Origin: a virus
DNA: 64,000 nucleotides
Virus record (IMG/VR): IMGVR_UViG_3300002835_000049
Location: 1 to 64,000 of that record
Strand: one strand, 5' to 3'
In this document: positions 47,771 to 56,092 of the stretch, one piece after another
Layout: every line of letters begins with the position of its first letter
How positions within the stretch are numbered: the stretch's first letter is position 1
Notes under the pieces: generated by a model
The model's database searches: none
Told to the model about the DNA's origin: nothing
Seen by the model: the letters and a program-made list of their open reading frames with translations, nothing else
Program-made: the position numbers and the translations under genes

Positions 47771-48022
47771 TTAACACACTAAATCATCTATTTTAATTCC
47801 GTGTTCGTCCAATATTTCCAAAATACCATCACCCATTGCGTCAATACCATCAAAAACATCATTATTTGTGTTCTCGGTATTTTCAAATCGTCTTTCCATG
47901 GTTTTTCTCAATTGGAGAATATCCCATATTGCCATACTTAAATCTAATGATTTGACAGCTCTTAAATGAGCTATTCTATCATCAAAATCATTTAAATCAA
48001 ATTCTAAAATTGCTTTTGCCAT
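47771..48022 (-). CDS. hypothetical protein, 83 aa
   Basis: Helical: MAKAILEFDLNDFDDRIAHL then WDILQLRKTMERRFEN and an acidic end. Members of this family appear in many phages and sometimes sit near DNA metabolism genes. No function known. Confidence 0.72.
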   Translation of the reverse strand: MAKAILEFDLNDFDDRIAHLRAVKSLDLSMAIWDILQLRKTMERRFENTENTNNDVFDGIDAMGDGILEILDEHGIKIDDLVC

Positions 48023-48186
48023 AATTTTTTATAGTTTTTTTCATTATAATTATAAGGAATTTTTTTCTAAATTCCAACACATATCCAACCATTCCCCACC
48101 ATCGTAATTCTATTAATTTATTTAATATTAACGAGGTTATTTTTAATAAAAAAAATAAGACATTATTAATTATACCCATTTTTTTT

Positions 48187-48486
48187 CTAATCTCCGAATG
48201 TGTTAGAGTTTAATCTCCACACACTTCTTATTTTACCAATCAATTCATCAAAGTTATCACTAACATCATCTTGGGGACAACTATCACCCCAACTTTTACC
48301 TTCCGGTGTTTTTAACCAATACTCTACTTTCATTGAGTTTGTTTTTTCATCATAGTAAATTGAGATGCTTTCTACAATTGCATCATAAATAGCTAAATGG
48401 TCACCAGGTTTACCATTACTATTACTATGTCTTGAGATACCGTAAACGCTACTGTTAAGTTCGTAAAGTTCGTAATTTGTTTTCAT
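48187..48486 (-). CDS. hypothetical protein, 99 aa
   Basis: Contains IYDAIVESISIYYDEKTNSM and EYWLKTPEGKSWGDS, beta-rich. Its ATG overlaps the stop of the frame continuing from the repeat gene upstream (48483-48485). About 160 nt downstream to 48023 hold no supported gene. Confidence 0.75.
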   Translation of the reverse strand: MKTNYELYELNSSVYGISRHSNSNGKPGDHLAIYDAIVESISIYYDEKTNSMKVEYWLKTPEGKSWGDSCPQDDVSDNFDELIGKIRSVWRLNSNTFGD

Positions 48487-48955
48487 AATTTTTTAATTTT
48501 TGTTTTGTAATGTTCCTCCACCAATACGAATTCACGACCCAAAGTTTTAGACGTTGTTGTTATCCCCAATTTGTAATGTTCCTCCACCATGGTTTCGTAA
48601 TCCTTAAAGAATCCGGAGTTGTTGTCGCCCCCAATTTGAAATGTTCCTCCACCGAAAAGTTACGGGGATTGGCACACACGATAGTTGTTGTCGCCCCCAA
48701 TTTGAAATGTTCCTCCACCCATTCCTTCGTTAATCCCTGAATTTGCGTGTAATTCATACTAAAATAGTTTTCAAAAAACGACCAAATTTCCCTATAATTG
48801 ATATAAGCACGCCCATTTTTTTTATTGTAATCAAAGATAAGTTTACCATTTTTTATATAGAAAACATAATTAGGATATTCCGGTGATTCAAATATTTCTA
48901 AATCACCGTAGTTATCGTTTAACCATTTGACACCTATTTTATTTAACTTGCTCAT
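48483..48955 (-). pseudogene. repeat protein with 22-residue units, copy B, interrupted by a 1-nt deletion
   Basis: The N-terminal domain starts MSKLNKIGVKWLNDNYGDLE and is followed by VEEHFKLGATTT units. One 66-nt unit is only 65 nt long (about 48591-48655), so the original frame stops at 48560 as a 131-residue product. The -1 frame continues the repeats (VEEHYKLGITTT, VEEHYK) to a TGA that overlaps the next ATG by 4 nt, as in a normal coupled gene. This points to a deletion or a sequencing error, or less likely a programmed shift. Confidence 0.75.
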
Positions 48956-49347
48956 AATTTTTTAATCCATTTATTATCCGAGTTCAACAAAAATTCTCCA
49001 ACAAAATCTTTTCCACGATTCCATTCATCTGGGCCGATAAGCGATAATGTTAATTCTTCAGCAAAGATATATAAAAAATATGACTTTCCAACTATTGGCT
49101 CAAAAGAAATTTTAGATTCCCAAACCATAATAGATGTATTGTACTCATCATACATTTTTTCAATCCTTTCTTTTATCTCTTGATGTTCCCTGTTGAAGAC
49201 ATCCATCATCTTTTTTGACGCTTCACTTCTAAACAAGGGAACATTGGGTAAATCAAAACTTTGACTACCGTTACTGGTGGGATATGTCCTTAACTTTGCA
49301 TCATACCCATCTTTTTCACTCCAAACAATTAAATCAGGTCTTTTCAA
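48952..49347 (-). CDS. hypothetical protein, 131 aa
   Basis: MKRPDLIVWSEKDGYDAKLR and later SFEPIVGKSYFLYIFAEELT. Mixed alpha/beta. Start and stop overlap neighbours by 4 nt. Unrecognised. Confidence 0.75.
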   Translation of the reverse strand: MKRPDLIVWSEKDGYDAKLRTYPTSNGSQSFDLPNVPLFRSEASKKMMDVFNREHQEIKERIEKMYDEYNTSIMVWESKISFEPIVGKSYFLYIFAEELTLSLIGPDEWNRGKDFVGEFLLNSDNKWIKKL

Positions 49348-49598
49348 TTTAAATAACTTTCTTTGTTTATAACAATTTCACATCCTGTGAAATCGCTTAA
49401 TTTCTGACTCTCCTTTTCAGTATTTTCCCACAATATTTTATTACCTGAAGTGGTTGTAATTATTACAAATAAGGCCGGAGAATCTTTAACCCATTCATTA
49501 TTTTCATTTAATGTGTTCCTATCAAACACCGTATACTCCGAGACAATACAACCAGGGTAAAAACATTCAATTAATTTATCAAATATTTTTCTTGTCAT
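49344..49598 (-). CDS. hypothetical protein, 84 aa
   Basis: MTRKIFDKLIECFYPGCIVS, then a beta-rich middle (ALFVIITTTSGNKILWE). Unrecognised. It overlaps the small membrane protein gene by 4 nt. Confidence 0.7.
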   Translation of the reverse strand: MTRKIFDKLIECFYPGCIVSEYTVFDRNTLNENNEWVKDSPALFVIITTTSGNKILWENTEKESQKLSDFTGCEIVINKESYLN

Positions 49599-49750
49599 AC
49601 AATAATAGAACTAATAATCAAATAAATTATTAACGACACCACTATATTATAGATGTAGTTTATCATTTCCTCTTTTAAGGTTGGTTTAGGTTTTGAATAG
49701 GAGTATACCACTAGTCTAAAAATGGTTACCCAAAATATAATGTTCATCAT
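49595..49750 (-). CDS. small membrane protein, 51 aa
   Basis: MMNIIFWVTIFRLVVYSYSK then a second hydrophobic segment (IYNIVVSLIIYLIISSIIV). The two helices flank a short polar loop. The TGA overlaps the ATG of the next gene. Confidence 0.68.
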   Translation of the reverse strand: MMNIIFWVTIFRLVVYSYSKPKPTLKEEMINYIYNIVVSLIIYLIISSIIV

Positions 49751-49809
49751 ACCATCAAGTATAATAAAAATATTTTTAATAAAAAGTTGTTGTGTTAGTT
49801 TTTTTTATA

Positions 49810-49817
49810 TATCTTTG
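49810..49817 (+). promoter_or_regulatory. promoter -7 element before the clpP unit
   Basis: TATCTTTG, with TTG at 49787-49789 in the -33 position, 35 bp upstream of the ATG at 49852. Confidence 0.65.
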
Positions 49818-49851
49818 TGGTCTAAATAATATTAATCTAAAACACTTTAAA

Positions 49852-50082
49852 ATGGGAAAACCAAGCACAAGAGGTAAATATGTTGTTAAAGCAGGTCTTT
49901 ACGACATTTATGTTAAAATAATGTCCAAACCGGACGCAACAAAAAAACACGGATATTCAATGTCCTACGAGTTTTGTATCTACAAATCCGGAAAACTTAT
50001 TGAGAAGGGGTTAAAATCAAGAGATGCTGCCGTGGCAAAGGCTCTCACAATTGTCCCATCTAAACCAAAACAAAAAGCATAA
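49852..50082 (+). CDS. hypothetical protein, 76 aa
   Basis: From Met 49852 (MGKPSTRGKYVVKAGLYDIY), a basic beta-rich protein containing SYEFCIYKSGKLIEKGLKSR. Its stop shares bases with the clpP start (TAATG), so it is coupled to clpP. It could be an adaptor or substrate, but nothing shows it. Confidence 0.75.
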   Translation: MGKPSTRGKYVVKAGLYDIYVKIMSKPDATKKHGYSMSYEFCIYKSGKLIEKGLKSRDAAVAKALTIVPSKPKQKA

Positions 50083-50819
50083 TGAATTACGGAAAAGATT
50101 TTCAAAAGTTCGCAATGAGTGATAGAGGTATCTCAGGTCTTAACTTGGATTACTATCAAAAACATATGGAAAATTCATTAACCCCGTATATTTTGGAAGA
50201 ACGAGAGATGAGGGCAACTCAGATGGATATTTTTTCAAGATTAATTCTTGATAGAATTGTTTGGGCATCAGGACCAGTAGATGATAGAATGGGTGATATT
50301 ATTCAAGCACAATTAATATTTTTAGACACCACAGATAAAAAAGATATTAATCTTTATCTAAATAGCCCTGGTGGGTCAGTGATGATGGGTCTTGGTATTA
50401 GAGATGTTATGAATTATATTAAAGCCGATGTTTCAACAACTAATCTTGGAATGTGTGCATCTATGGGTTCAATATTATTGTCTTCGGGAGCTAAAGGTAA
50501 AAGAAATTCATTAATTTTTTCTAAAGTTATGACTCACTTTGTAAGTTATGGGACATCGGGAAATATCCAAGATACTCGTATAAGTCATATGGAAGCCGAA
50601 AAATATAACTATATGTTATTCAAAATATTATCTCAAAATTGTGATAAAACTTTTGATGAGATTTATGAAATTTCAAGACGAGATAAATGGTTTAACTCTG
50701 AAGAATCAAAAGAAATTGGGTTAATTGATAACATTATTGGTTTAGAAAATAGTCCCTCAATCAGTCAAATGATGGAAGGTTTTGAAGATTACTATTCAAA
50801 AGAAATTTACAATAAATAA
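50082..50819 (+). CDS. clpP: ClpP-like serine protease, 245 aa
   Basis: The catalytic triad is intact: Ser127 in GMCASMGSILLSSGAKGKR, His152 in VMTHFVSYG and Asp201 in RRDKWFNSEESKEIGLID. LNSPGGSV provides the oxyanion loop. The N-terminus is about 50 residues longer than cellular mature ClpP. No ClpX or ClpA lies in the window, so it may use the host unfoldase or work alone, for example in prohead maturation as in some phage ClpP-fold proteases. It is near tagged proteins that could be substrates. Confidence 0.93.
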   Translation: MNYGKDFQKFAMSDRGISGLNLDYYQKHMENSLTPYILEEREMRATQMDIFSRLILDRIVWASGPVDDRMGDIIQAQLIFLDTTDKKDINLYLNSPGGSVMMGLGIRDVMNYIKADVSTTNLGMCASMGSILLSSGAKGKRNSLIFSKVMTHFVSYGTSGNIQDTRISHMEAEKYNYMLFKILSQNCDKTFDEIYEISRRDKWFNSEESKEIGLIDNIIGLENSPSISQMMEGFEDYYSKEIYNK

Positions 50820-50822
50820 ATT

Positions 50823-50848
50823 AAAAGTCCGGTTTTCCGGACTTTTTT
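50823..50848. terminator. bidirectional terminator
   Basis: AAAAGTCCGG-TTTT-CCGGACTTTT, between clpP and the convergent endonuclease gene. Confidence 0.88.
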
Positions 50849-51722
50849 ATTTTAAGAACTCCCACCCATTCCAACCTATATTTTTATATTGGTTTGATGG
50901 GGATGAAGGAAGATGGTATTTATCTCTAATTGTTTTATCTATTTTCTTATACTGATAACCACTTTTAATGTCAAGTTTTTTAAGTGTTTGTGTAAATTCT
51001 TCAAAAGAAATAAATTTTTTATCAATATTAGCCACTTTATCATTACTCAAATAATCCGACCAACTAATCCACCCTCTTTTACCATAATATCTGAAAGGTT
51101 TTAATGGAACATCAAACGGGATTAACCCATTTCTATGATGAGCCCTATAATCTTCAGAACATTTAAATTTAAAATCATTTAATTTTAATTTTGCCTCATC
51201 ATATGATATATAAGAGACATCGTTATCGTATTTATTATTTGTCCCCAAAAAATCAATCCAACTAATCCAACCCCTTTTTTCATAAGATTGGTCAGGATAT
51301 TTACAAATATATTCTGGTAGTTTAAGAATTTTAATTTGATTATACCAATCCGATTTTGATTTAATCTTTAAATTTTTTTGAACCCAAGATTTAGTTTCAT
51401 TATATGTCATTTTATAAATTATTCCACACCCACCTAACCCTCCCGATGATGTGTTTGTTAGATTTGGATATTTTAAGATATATTCTTTTTCTTTTTCATT
51501 CCATATTAAATAATTACATTCTTCAAGAATGATAAAATCAATTTCATAATTATTTTTAATTATCCAATAATCTTTATGAGTTAAATTCTTACCTTTATTC
51601 ACAGAATGTTTTGTCAAATATTTATGTCTTTTTAATCTATCTGATGGATTATCTGATTTTCCAATATATCTAACCTCATTAGGGGATTTTTTACTAACTA
51701 ACCCATAAATAAATGTATTCAT
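50847..51722 (-). CDS. GIY-YIG endonuclease with C-terminal repeat domain, 291 aa
   Basis: TFIYGLVSKKSPNEVRYIGK is a GIY-YIG start with the conserved Arg-Tyr-Ile-Gly, then RLKRHKYLTKH and NEKEKEYILKYPN with the catalytic-type Glu. The C-terminal half has three related units of the form SYDEAKLKLNDFKFKCSEDY ... YYGKRGWISWSDYL, which resemble phage DNA-binding repeat units. It is a free-standing homing endonuclease candidate next to clpP. Confidence 0.85.
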   Translation of the reverse strand: MNTFIYGLVSKKSPNEVRYIGKSDNPSDRLKRHKYLTKHSVNKGKNLTHKDYWIIKNNYEIDFIILEECNYLIWNEKEKEYILKYPNLTNTSSGGLGGCGIIYKMTYNETKSWVQKNLKIKSKSDWYNQIKILKLPEYICKYPDQSYEKRGWISWIDFLGTNNKYDNDVSYISYDEAKLKLNDFKFKCSEDYRAHHRNGLIPFDVPLKPFRYYGKRGWISWSDYLSNDKVANIDKKFISFEEFTQTLKKLDIKSGYQYKKIDKTIRDKYHLPSSPSNQYKNIGWNGWEFLK

Positions 51723-51834
51723 AACTTCTCTTTTATTATAAATATCAACAATTTATAAAAAATCATAGTTTTACTTCAGGTGGTGTTGTTTTTGTTTATT
51801 TTTTTATTTATATTTAAATAAAAACGATAATACA

Positions 51835-52353
51835 ATGGCGAACACGATGACAACTTATGTTAAGATAGGAAACCTTAACGAAGAAACCCACAAGAAGTTT
51901 GTAGAGTTATTTGAAGAAATAGATGACCTATTAAACCACTACAATAAATTATACGGAACAGATTTTAAAAGTTTTGAAGATATTGATAGAGAATGGATGT
52001 CGGAGAATGTTGGAACGAAATGGTTGGGGGTTGAGTGTGATGATTTAGATTACCACGACAATATGGATTTGGTTATTGAATCCTCTTGGGCAGTCCCAAC
52101 CCAGTATCTTCAAAAGATTGTTGAGTTTATTGGTGGTGATGTTGTTGTTTATGGAACTTACGAAGACGATGGTTACGACCCAATCGGAGCATTTGTATAT
52201 GCGGTGGGTTACGATGATATTGAAGATTACGATGAGGTTGAAACCGACAAAATGTTTCAGGACGATGATTATATGGAAGAGATTTACGATGGTTTATATG
52301 AACTCCGTGATTCTTTATATGAAGGTTATCTTGAAGTAAAAAACGAAGAATAA
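51835..52353 (+). CDS. acidic protein, Api92-like, 172 aa
   Basis: MANTMTTYVKIGNLNEETHK, then NVGTKWLGVECDDLDY, ESSWAVPTQYLQKIVEF and a very acidic C-terminal half. The order KW, SxWxxPxxxL, and G-x-D-D fits ferredoxin-like Api92-type phage proteins of unknown role. The match is by pattern only. Confidence 0.72.
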   Translation: MANTMTTYVKIGNLNEETHKKFVELFEEIDDLLNHYNKLYGTDFKSFEDIDREWMSENVGTKWLGVECDDLDYHDNMDLVIESSWAVPTQYLQKIVEFIGGDVVVYGTYEDDGYDPIGAFVYAVGYDDIEDYDEVETDKMFQDDDYMEEIYDGLYELRDSLYEGYLEVKNEE

Positions 52354-52356
52354 ATT

Positions 52357-52455
52357 ATGGAACCATTATTTGTGGGAATCGGAATAGGATTTATTTTAGG
52401 CGCTGCGGTAGTAGGGTTTTTTTGGAGTGAATATAAAAAATCAGAAAATGAGTAA
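52357..52455 (+). CDS. small membrane protein, 32 aa
   Basis: MEPLFVGIGIGFILGAAVVG is a Gly-rich transmembrane helix, followed by FFWSEYKKSENE. It lies 3 nt after the upstream gene and overlaps the next start by 8 nt. Confidence 0.65.
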   Translation: MEPLFVGIGIGFILGAAVVGFFWSEYKKSENE

Positions 52456-52729
52456 ACAAGAAACGCTTGAAGAAGTGAAAGATTTATCATATTGGAAAGA
52501 AAATGCGGAAGAAGATTACTTACAAGTACCGATTAGTGTGTTGAGATATATCTCTGAACTTGAGCAAAGAAGTTATATCGAGGAGGAAGTTAGAGAGTTA
52601 TTAGAAACACAAAGAGGTAATTGTTATGTTGCATTACTATCTCACACAAAGAATGATGACACGTCATCAATAGCTTTACAAGCGCCGGAACCTGGTGGTA
52701 AAAATGGGACCTGGGTTAAATCAATTTAA
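52448..52729 (+). CDS. hypothetical protein, 93 aa
   Basis: From Met 52448 (MSKQETLEEVKDLSYWKENA), a helical acidic protein with a Gly-rich end (APEPGGKNGTWVKSI). It is the last gene of a three-gene plus-strand unit ending in a terminator. Confidence 0.72.
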   Translation: MSKQETLEEVKDLSYWKENAEEDYLQVPISVLRYISELEQRSYIEEEVRELLETQRGNCYVALLSHTKNDDTSSIALQAPEPGGKNGTWVKSI

Positions 52730-52737
52730 CAAAAAAT

Positions 52738-52765
52738 AAAAACCCTCACTTAACGGTGGGGGTTT
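52738..52765. terminator. bidirectional terminator
   Basis: AAACCCTCAC/GGTGGGGGTTT stem with A- and T-runs. Confidence 0.8.
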
Positions 52766-52769
52766 CTTT

Positions 52770-53081
52770 TTAAAATAAAATGAGGGATGTAATTCGTTTA
52801 TCCGTAATCCTTTCAACAACTTCAGCCATCAAAGATTTTAATCTTTTATAATCAATACCTAATTGATTTGTGATATCACTAATGGTTTTAATACTAAACG
52901 CCATATCATCACCTATTTCATCATAAATAATGATAATATCACCATTTCTCGTTGATATCCATTGTTCTTCGTCACCATAAGTATCATTACTTCTCATTTT
53001 GGAAACTACTTTTTTCTCCAATGGACCAATAAATTTGATGATAACATCAATTAATTTATTTTCAGTAATCAATACTTTCAT
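52770..53081 (-). CDS. tagged small protein, 103 aa
   Basis: The tag MKVLITENKLIDVIIKFIGP merges into the first helix of a small domain. The middle has ISTRNGDIIIIYDEIGDDMA, the end LMAEVVERITDKRITSL. It resembles the small paralogous proteins at 60263 and 60865 in plan. Function unknown. Confidence 0.75.
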   Translation of the reverse strand: MKVLITENKLIDVIIKFIGPLEKKVVSKMRSNDTYGDEEQWISTRNGDIIIIYDEIGDDMAFSIKTISDITNQLGIDYKRLKSLMAEVVERITDKRITSLILF

Positions 53082-53177
53082 ACTATTAAATACTATTATT
53101 TTCCATTATAATGTAATATAATCCAATATTAAGACATTTTTTTCCACTAAAAGTGGTATTTTGGTAAATATTTTCCA

Positions 53178-53570
53178 CTATTCTATTGTTTTAACAGGAA
53201 CATTAAAGTTATCCCAAAACCAATCAATAAATGGTTGTTTCCATCTATCACCAAATAAACTATTTAATTGGTCTAATTTATCAGTGTCTTCAAATTCTAA
53301 TATCGGAGATTCATCAATCATTTCTTTTAAAAAAACAGGGCTTAAAGTTTCAGTTTCTTCACTACGCCAATAATCCTCACCATACCATCTGAATAGAGTG
53401 TTATCGCCACCATCTTCATAATCATCTGTATAGAATTCTACGGCGTAATCAACTTCATTACCCCAATCATCTATGCCGGGTGTCCATCCAATATTATCAA
53501 CATCAAACATACTATTAATATATTTGAGTATTAAATCATACACTTTATCTTCAGTTATTATAATTTTCAT
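53178..53570 (-). CDS. tagged small protein, 130 aa
   Basis: The tag MKIIITEDKVYDLILKYINS leads into an acidic Trp-rich body, with a final LNSLFGDRWKQPFIDWFWDN, similar to the closing helix of the domain in the repeat proteins. Unknown function. Confidence 0.75.
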   Translation of the reverse strand: MKIIITEDKVYDLILKYINSMFDVDNIGWTPGIDDWGNEVDYAVEFYTDDYEDGGDNTLFRWYGEDYWRSEETETLSPVFLKEMIDESPILEFEDTDKLDQLNSLFGDRWKQPFIDWFWDNFNVPVKTIE

Positions 53571-53581
53571 ATTTATAAATA

Positions 53582-54427
53582 TTAAATTAAATCGGATAAG
53601 GGTAAAATATCAATAGAATTATCACCATAATTGGTAACAATAACATTAGTATCATTTGACGCTATCCCATGAGGAAAACTAAATCCGGGGATTGTTTTAA
53701 TAAAACTTAACTTATCGTCGATTAGTTTAAAATGTAATAATGAATCTTGAGCTTGTAAGGTTATAAAACCATCCTCACCACTCAAACAAACCGCGTCAGT
53801 CTGACCATAAAAAGTTAATTCATCTATTTGTTTTAAACTAGGATATTCAAATAAATATAAAATAGAATCGGTCACAGTAACTTTATTTGTCGCCGATGGT
53901 CGGCTACTTGAAGATGAGATTAATATTCTATCGTTGATGATTAAAATATCTTTAGGGTAATGCTTGAAATTATTAAATTGACGAACATAACCACTGTTAA
54001 TATTCACATAGAAACATCCCCTATATGTATTATTACTTGTATTAGTAACAATCACATTATCATTATCAATGATTCTACACCCGTGTATTTGGTCTATTTG
54101 TTTTTTAACAATATCTTTAACAAAAACAATTTTATTATCAATTAAATTAAAAATAGAAATAACACCATATCCATTACCGGTTGATATTATTAACCCATCT
54201 TTATAATCAATTAAATCAGGACAATAATTTGTGGTAATTTCATCTATGATGGTAAAATCGCCATTCTCAATGGTAATTAAATATATTTTTTTATTTAAAA
54301 ATGATGCCACCAAAATTAAATTATCAGTCACAAATGAAACCGATGTTGCCGTCGCATGTCTTTTATTTTGTCCAGCAAAAACTGTTGGGTATTTTTCTAA
54401 ATTAAAATCCGGTAATTTAAATTTCAT
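53582..54427 (-). CDS. beta-propeller-like protein, 281 aa
   Basis: Regular repeats such as VIVTNTSNNTYRGCFYVNIN and GIASNDTNVIVTNYGDNSID form blades of about 45 residues, as in YVTN/lactonase-type six- or seven-bladed propellers. It directly follows the glycosyltransferase gene by 1 nt, so the pair may decorate DNA, capsid or cell surface. The ligand is unknown. Confidence 0.78.
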   Translation of the reverse strand: MKFKLPDFNLEKYPTVFAGQNKRHATATSVSFVTDNLILVASFLNKKIYLITIENGDFTIIDEITTNYCPDLIDYKDGLIISTGNGYGVISIFNLIDNKIVFVKDIVKKQIDQIHGCRIIDNDNVIVTNTSNNTYRGCFYVNINSGYVRQFNNFKHYPKDILIINDRILISSSSSRPSATNKVTVTDSILYLFEYPSLKQIDELTFYGQTDAVCLSGEDGFITLQAQDSLLHFKLIDDKLSFIKTIPGFSFPHGIASNDTNVIVTNYGDNSIDILPLSDLI

Positions 54428-54428
54428 A

Positions 54429-55136
54429 TTAATTAATTTTATAGTATTCTTTTATTTCTTTAATGGGGTTTGTCCATTTCCTTAAATATTTTTTTTTAGC
54501 AAATGCTTTCACATATACCGACCTTAATTTAGATGATAGATTTGTCTCTTTATCCACAGTTAGATTAACAGTGTGGATTCTTCTGTGAAATTGAGGTTCT
54601 TTAATTAACACAGATTTAATTTTATTATGTTTTAATCTATAGGAAAATTCAACATCTGCATGACATATCCAATTTTCAAAACCGATTAAATTATTAAATA
54701 ATGTTTTCTTAATCCCTAAGATTGCAAAAGCGGTTTCCTCACCCTTAATTGTTTTAATATCATCAACTATTTTAAAATTTAAAAATTTAAAATTAACAAC
54801 ATCAAATGATTCAATATTCTCATAAAAATTATTTAACATCCCATCAATCATTAAATCATCAGAATCAAAAAATAAAACATACTCAAACATTGATTCATTA
54901 ATTAAATTATTTTTAATAATGTAAGGACCAACACTCTCATTGAAATGGAAAACTTTTATGTCCCGATAAAACTCCTCGTTTTCTTGTATATGTTTTAATG
55001 TTTCTTCACAATTATCTATCCCCACAATTATCTCAACATCAAAATTAACATTTTGAGATTGGATGGATTGAATACATTCTTTTAAATATTCAGGGACTTT
55101 ATGTGTTGGTATTATTATTGAAATTCCGTTAGTCAT
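54429..55136 (-). CDS. family 2 glycosyltransferase, 235 aa
   Basis: GT-A fold signs are present: ISIIIPTHKVPEYLKECIQS at the N-terminus, VEIIVGIDN and YVLFFDSDDLMIDG with the DxD-type metal motif. The protein is shorter than most GT2 enzymes and has a basic C-terminus. It transfers a sugar from a nucleotide donor. In phages such enzymes modify DNA, virion proteins or host receptors. Confidence 0.88.
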   Translation of the reverse strand: MTNGISIIIPTHKVPEYLKECIQSIQSQNVNFDVEIIVGIDNCEETLKHIQENEEFYRDIKVFHFNESVGPYIIKNNLINESMFEYVLFFDSDDLMIDGMLNNFYENIESFDVVNFKFLNFKIVDDIKTIKGEETAFAILGIKKTLFNNLIGFENWICHADVEFSYRLKHNKIKSVLIKEPQFHRRIHTVNLTVDKETNLSSKLRSVYVKAFAKKKYLRKWTNPIKEIKEYYKIN

Positions 55137-55159
55137 ACTATTAAATAATGTTTAAATTA

Positions 55160-55184
55160 AAAAACCCCTCTAATTGAGGGGATT
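55160..55184 (-). terminator. terminator
   Basis: AACCCCTC/GAGGGGATT around TAATT at the end of the tagged gene at 55188. Confidence 0.75.
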
Positions 55185-55187
55185 AAA

Positions 55188-55649
55188 TTATATTTCTTCA
55201 CCAAATAAATCATCTGTCCATCGTTCAGGGACAAGAACCACAATATAACCTTTTGTGACATTAACAGCGGATGTTGGTAATAAGTTATTGATTTCTTCTA
55301 ATAGTTCCTCATTTTCCTTAAAAACGATTCGTAATTTACCATCTTCAGCGGTGTCAACGATTTTATGTCTATTATTTTCCATAATAGACTTAAAATTTTC
55401 TATATCACCAAATTTATCTTCAGTTTCTTCTGGTTCAATATCCAAATCACCAGCTAAAAATCTATCGGGAACATTACTCTCACCACCACTTTTTAAATAT
55501 TTGATTTCTTCGTCTGTCATTCCTTCAAGACCAACTTCATTATATAAATCCAAGATACTATCGTAATAATCGGTATCAAATTGTTCCGTCATAATTAATT
55601 TAATAATATCTTTTAATTCAGATTCTGTTAATTTTATAATCTTTGCCAT
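55188..55649 (-). CDS. tagged protein, 153 aa
   Basis: The leader MAKIIKLTESELKDIIKLIM runs into TEQ, with a predicted cut near residue 22-23. The body is acidic and contains EEIKYLKSGGESNVPDRFLA and a C-terminal alpha/beta part ending DLFGEEI. Unknown function. Confidence 0.75.
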   Translation of the reverse strand: MAKIIKLTESELKDIIKLIMTEQFDTDYYDSILDLYNEVGLEGMTDEEIKYLKSGGESNVPDRFLAGDLDIEPEETEDKFGDIENFKSIMENNRHKIVDTAEDGKLRIVFKENEELLEEINNLLPTSAVNVTKGYIVVLVPERWTDDLFGEEI

Positions 55650-55693
55650 AATTAGTTTTATCTATAAATATCTGATGAAATCATTTATCCATT

Positions 55694-55813
55694 TTACAAC
55701 ACTTTTTTTAATGTGATATAAATTAAATGTAATAAAAAAAGTAAGGATATTAACACCATAAACCCCAATAACACAGCACTTCCGGTTATTATAAATTTAA
55801 AAAAAGTTTCCAT
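55694..55813 (-). CDS. small membrane protein, 39 aa
   Basis: METFFKFIITGSAVLLGFMV and LISLLFLLHLIYITLKK: one long or two short hydrophobic helices with a basic end. Confidence 0.65.
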   Translation of the reverse strand: METFFKFIITGSAVLLGFMVLISLLFLLHLIYITLKKVL

Positions 55814-55844
55814 TTTTATTTATTTTTCACAAAGATAGTAATAA

Positions 55845-56021
55845 TTATTTACTTTGAACTAAAAAATAAACCACACCCTCTTTTTTAAAAAATACATTTC
55901 TCGGATTATCCACACCTGGTGCTGTGCTCCATAATTCCGTTAATCCTTCTTGGTCATCCATTGGTCTCATAATCGCCTTTTTGTCAGTGAACTTAATTGT
56001 TCTTGTAATTTCTTTTTCCAT
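55845..56021 (-). CDS. hypothetical protein, 58 aa
   Basis: From Met 56021 (MEKEITRTIKFTDKKAIMRP), a small beta-rich protein ending VVYFLVQSK. The longer frame adds a hydrophobic start that looks random. Confidence 0.65.
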   Translation of the reverse strand: MEKEITRTIKFTDKKAIMRPMDDQEGLTELWSTAPGVDNPRNVFFKKEGVVYFLVQSK

Positions 56022-56092
56022 ATATAAAATATAAGAAAATTTAAATAACAAGTAAATTTGATTGGTTGGAAATTAATAACTATATTTGGGTT

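Noticed and set aside
47997-48179. 60-codon frame MGIINNVLFFLLKITS...
   Set aside because: AT-driven hydrophobic composition, overlap with the supported gene at 47771-48022, and no upstream coupling.
48560-48955. Programmed -1 frameshift in repeat copy B
   Set aside because: No slippery heptamer or downstream structure is evident. The affected repeat is exactly one base shorter than its neighbours, so a deletion or error is simpler.
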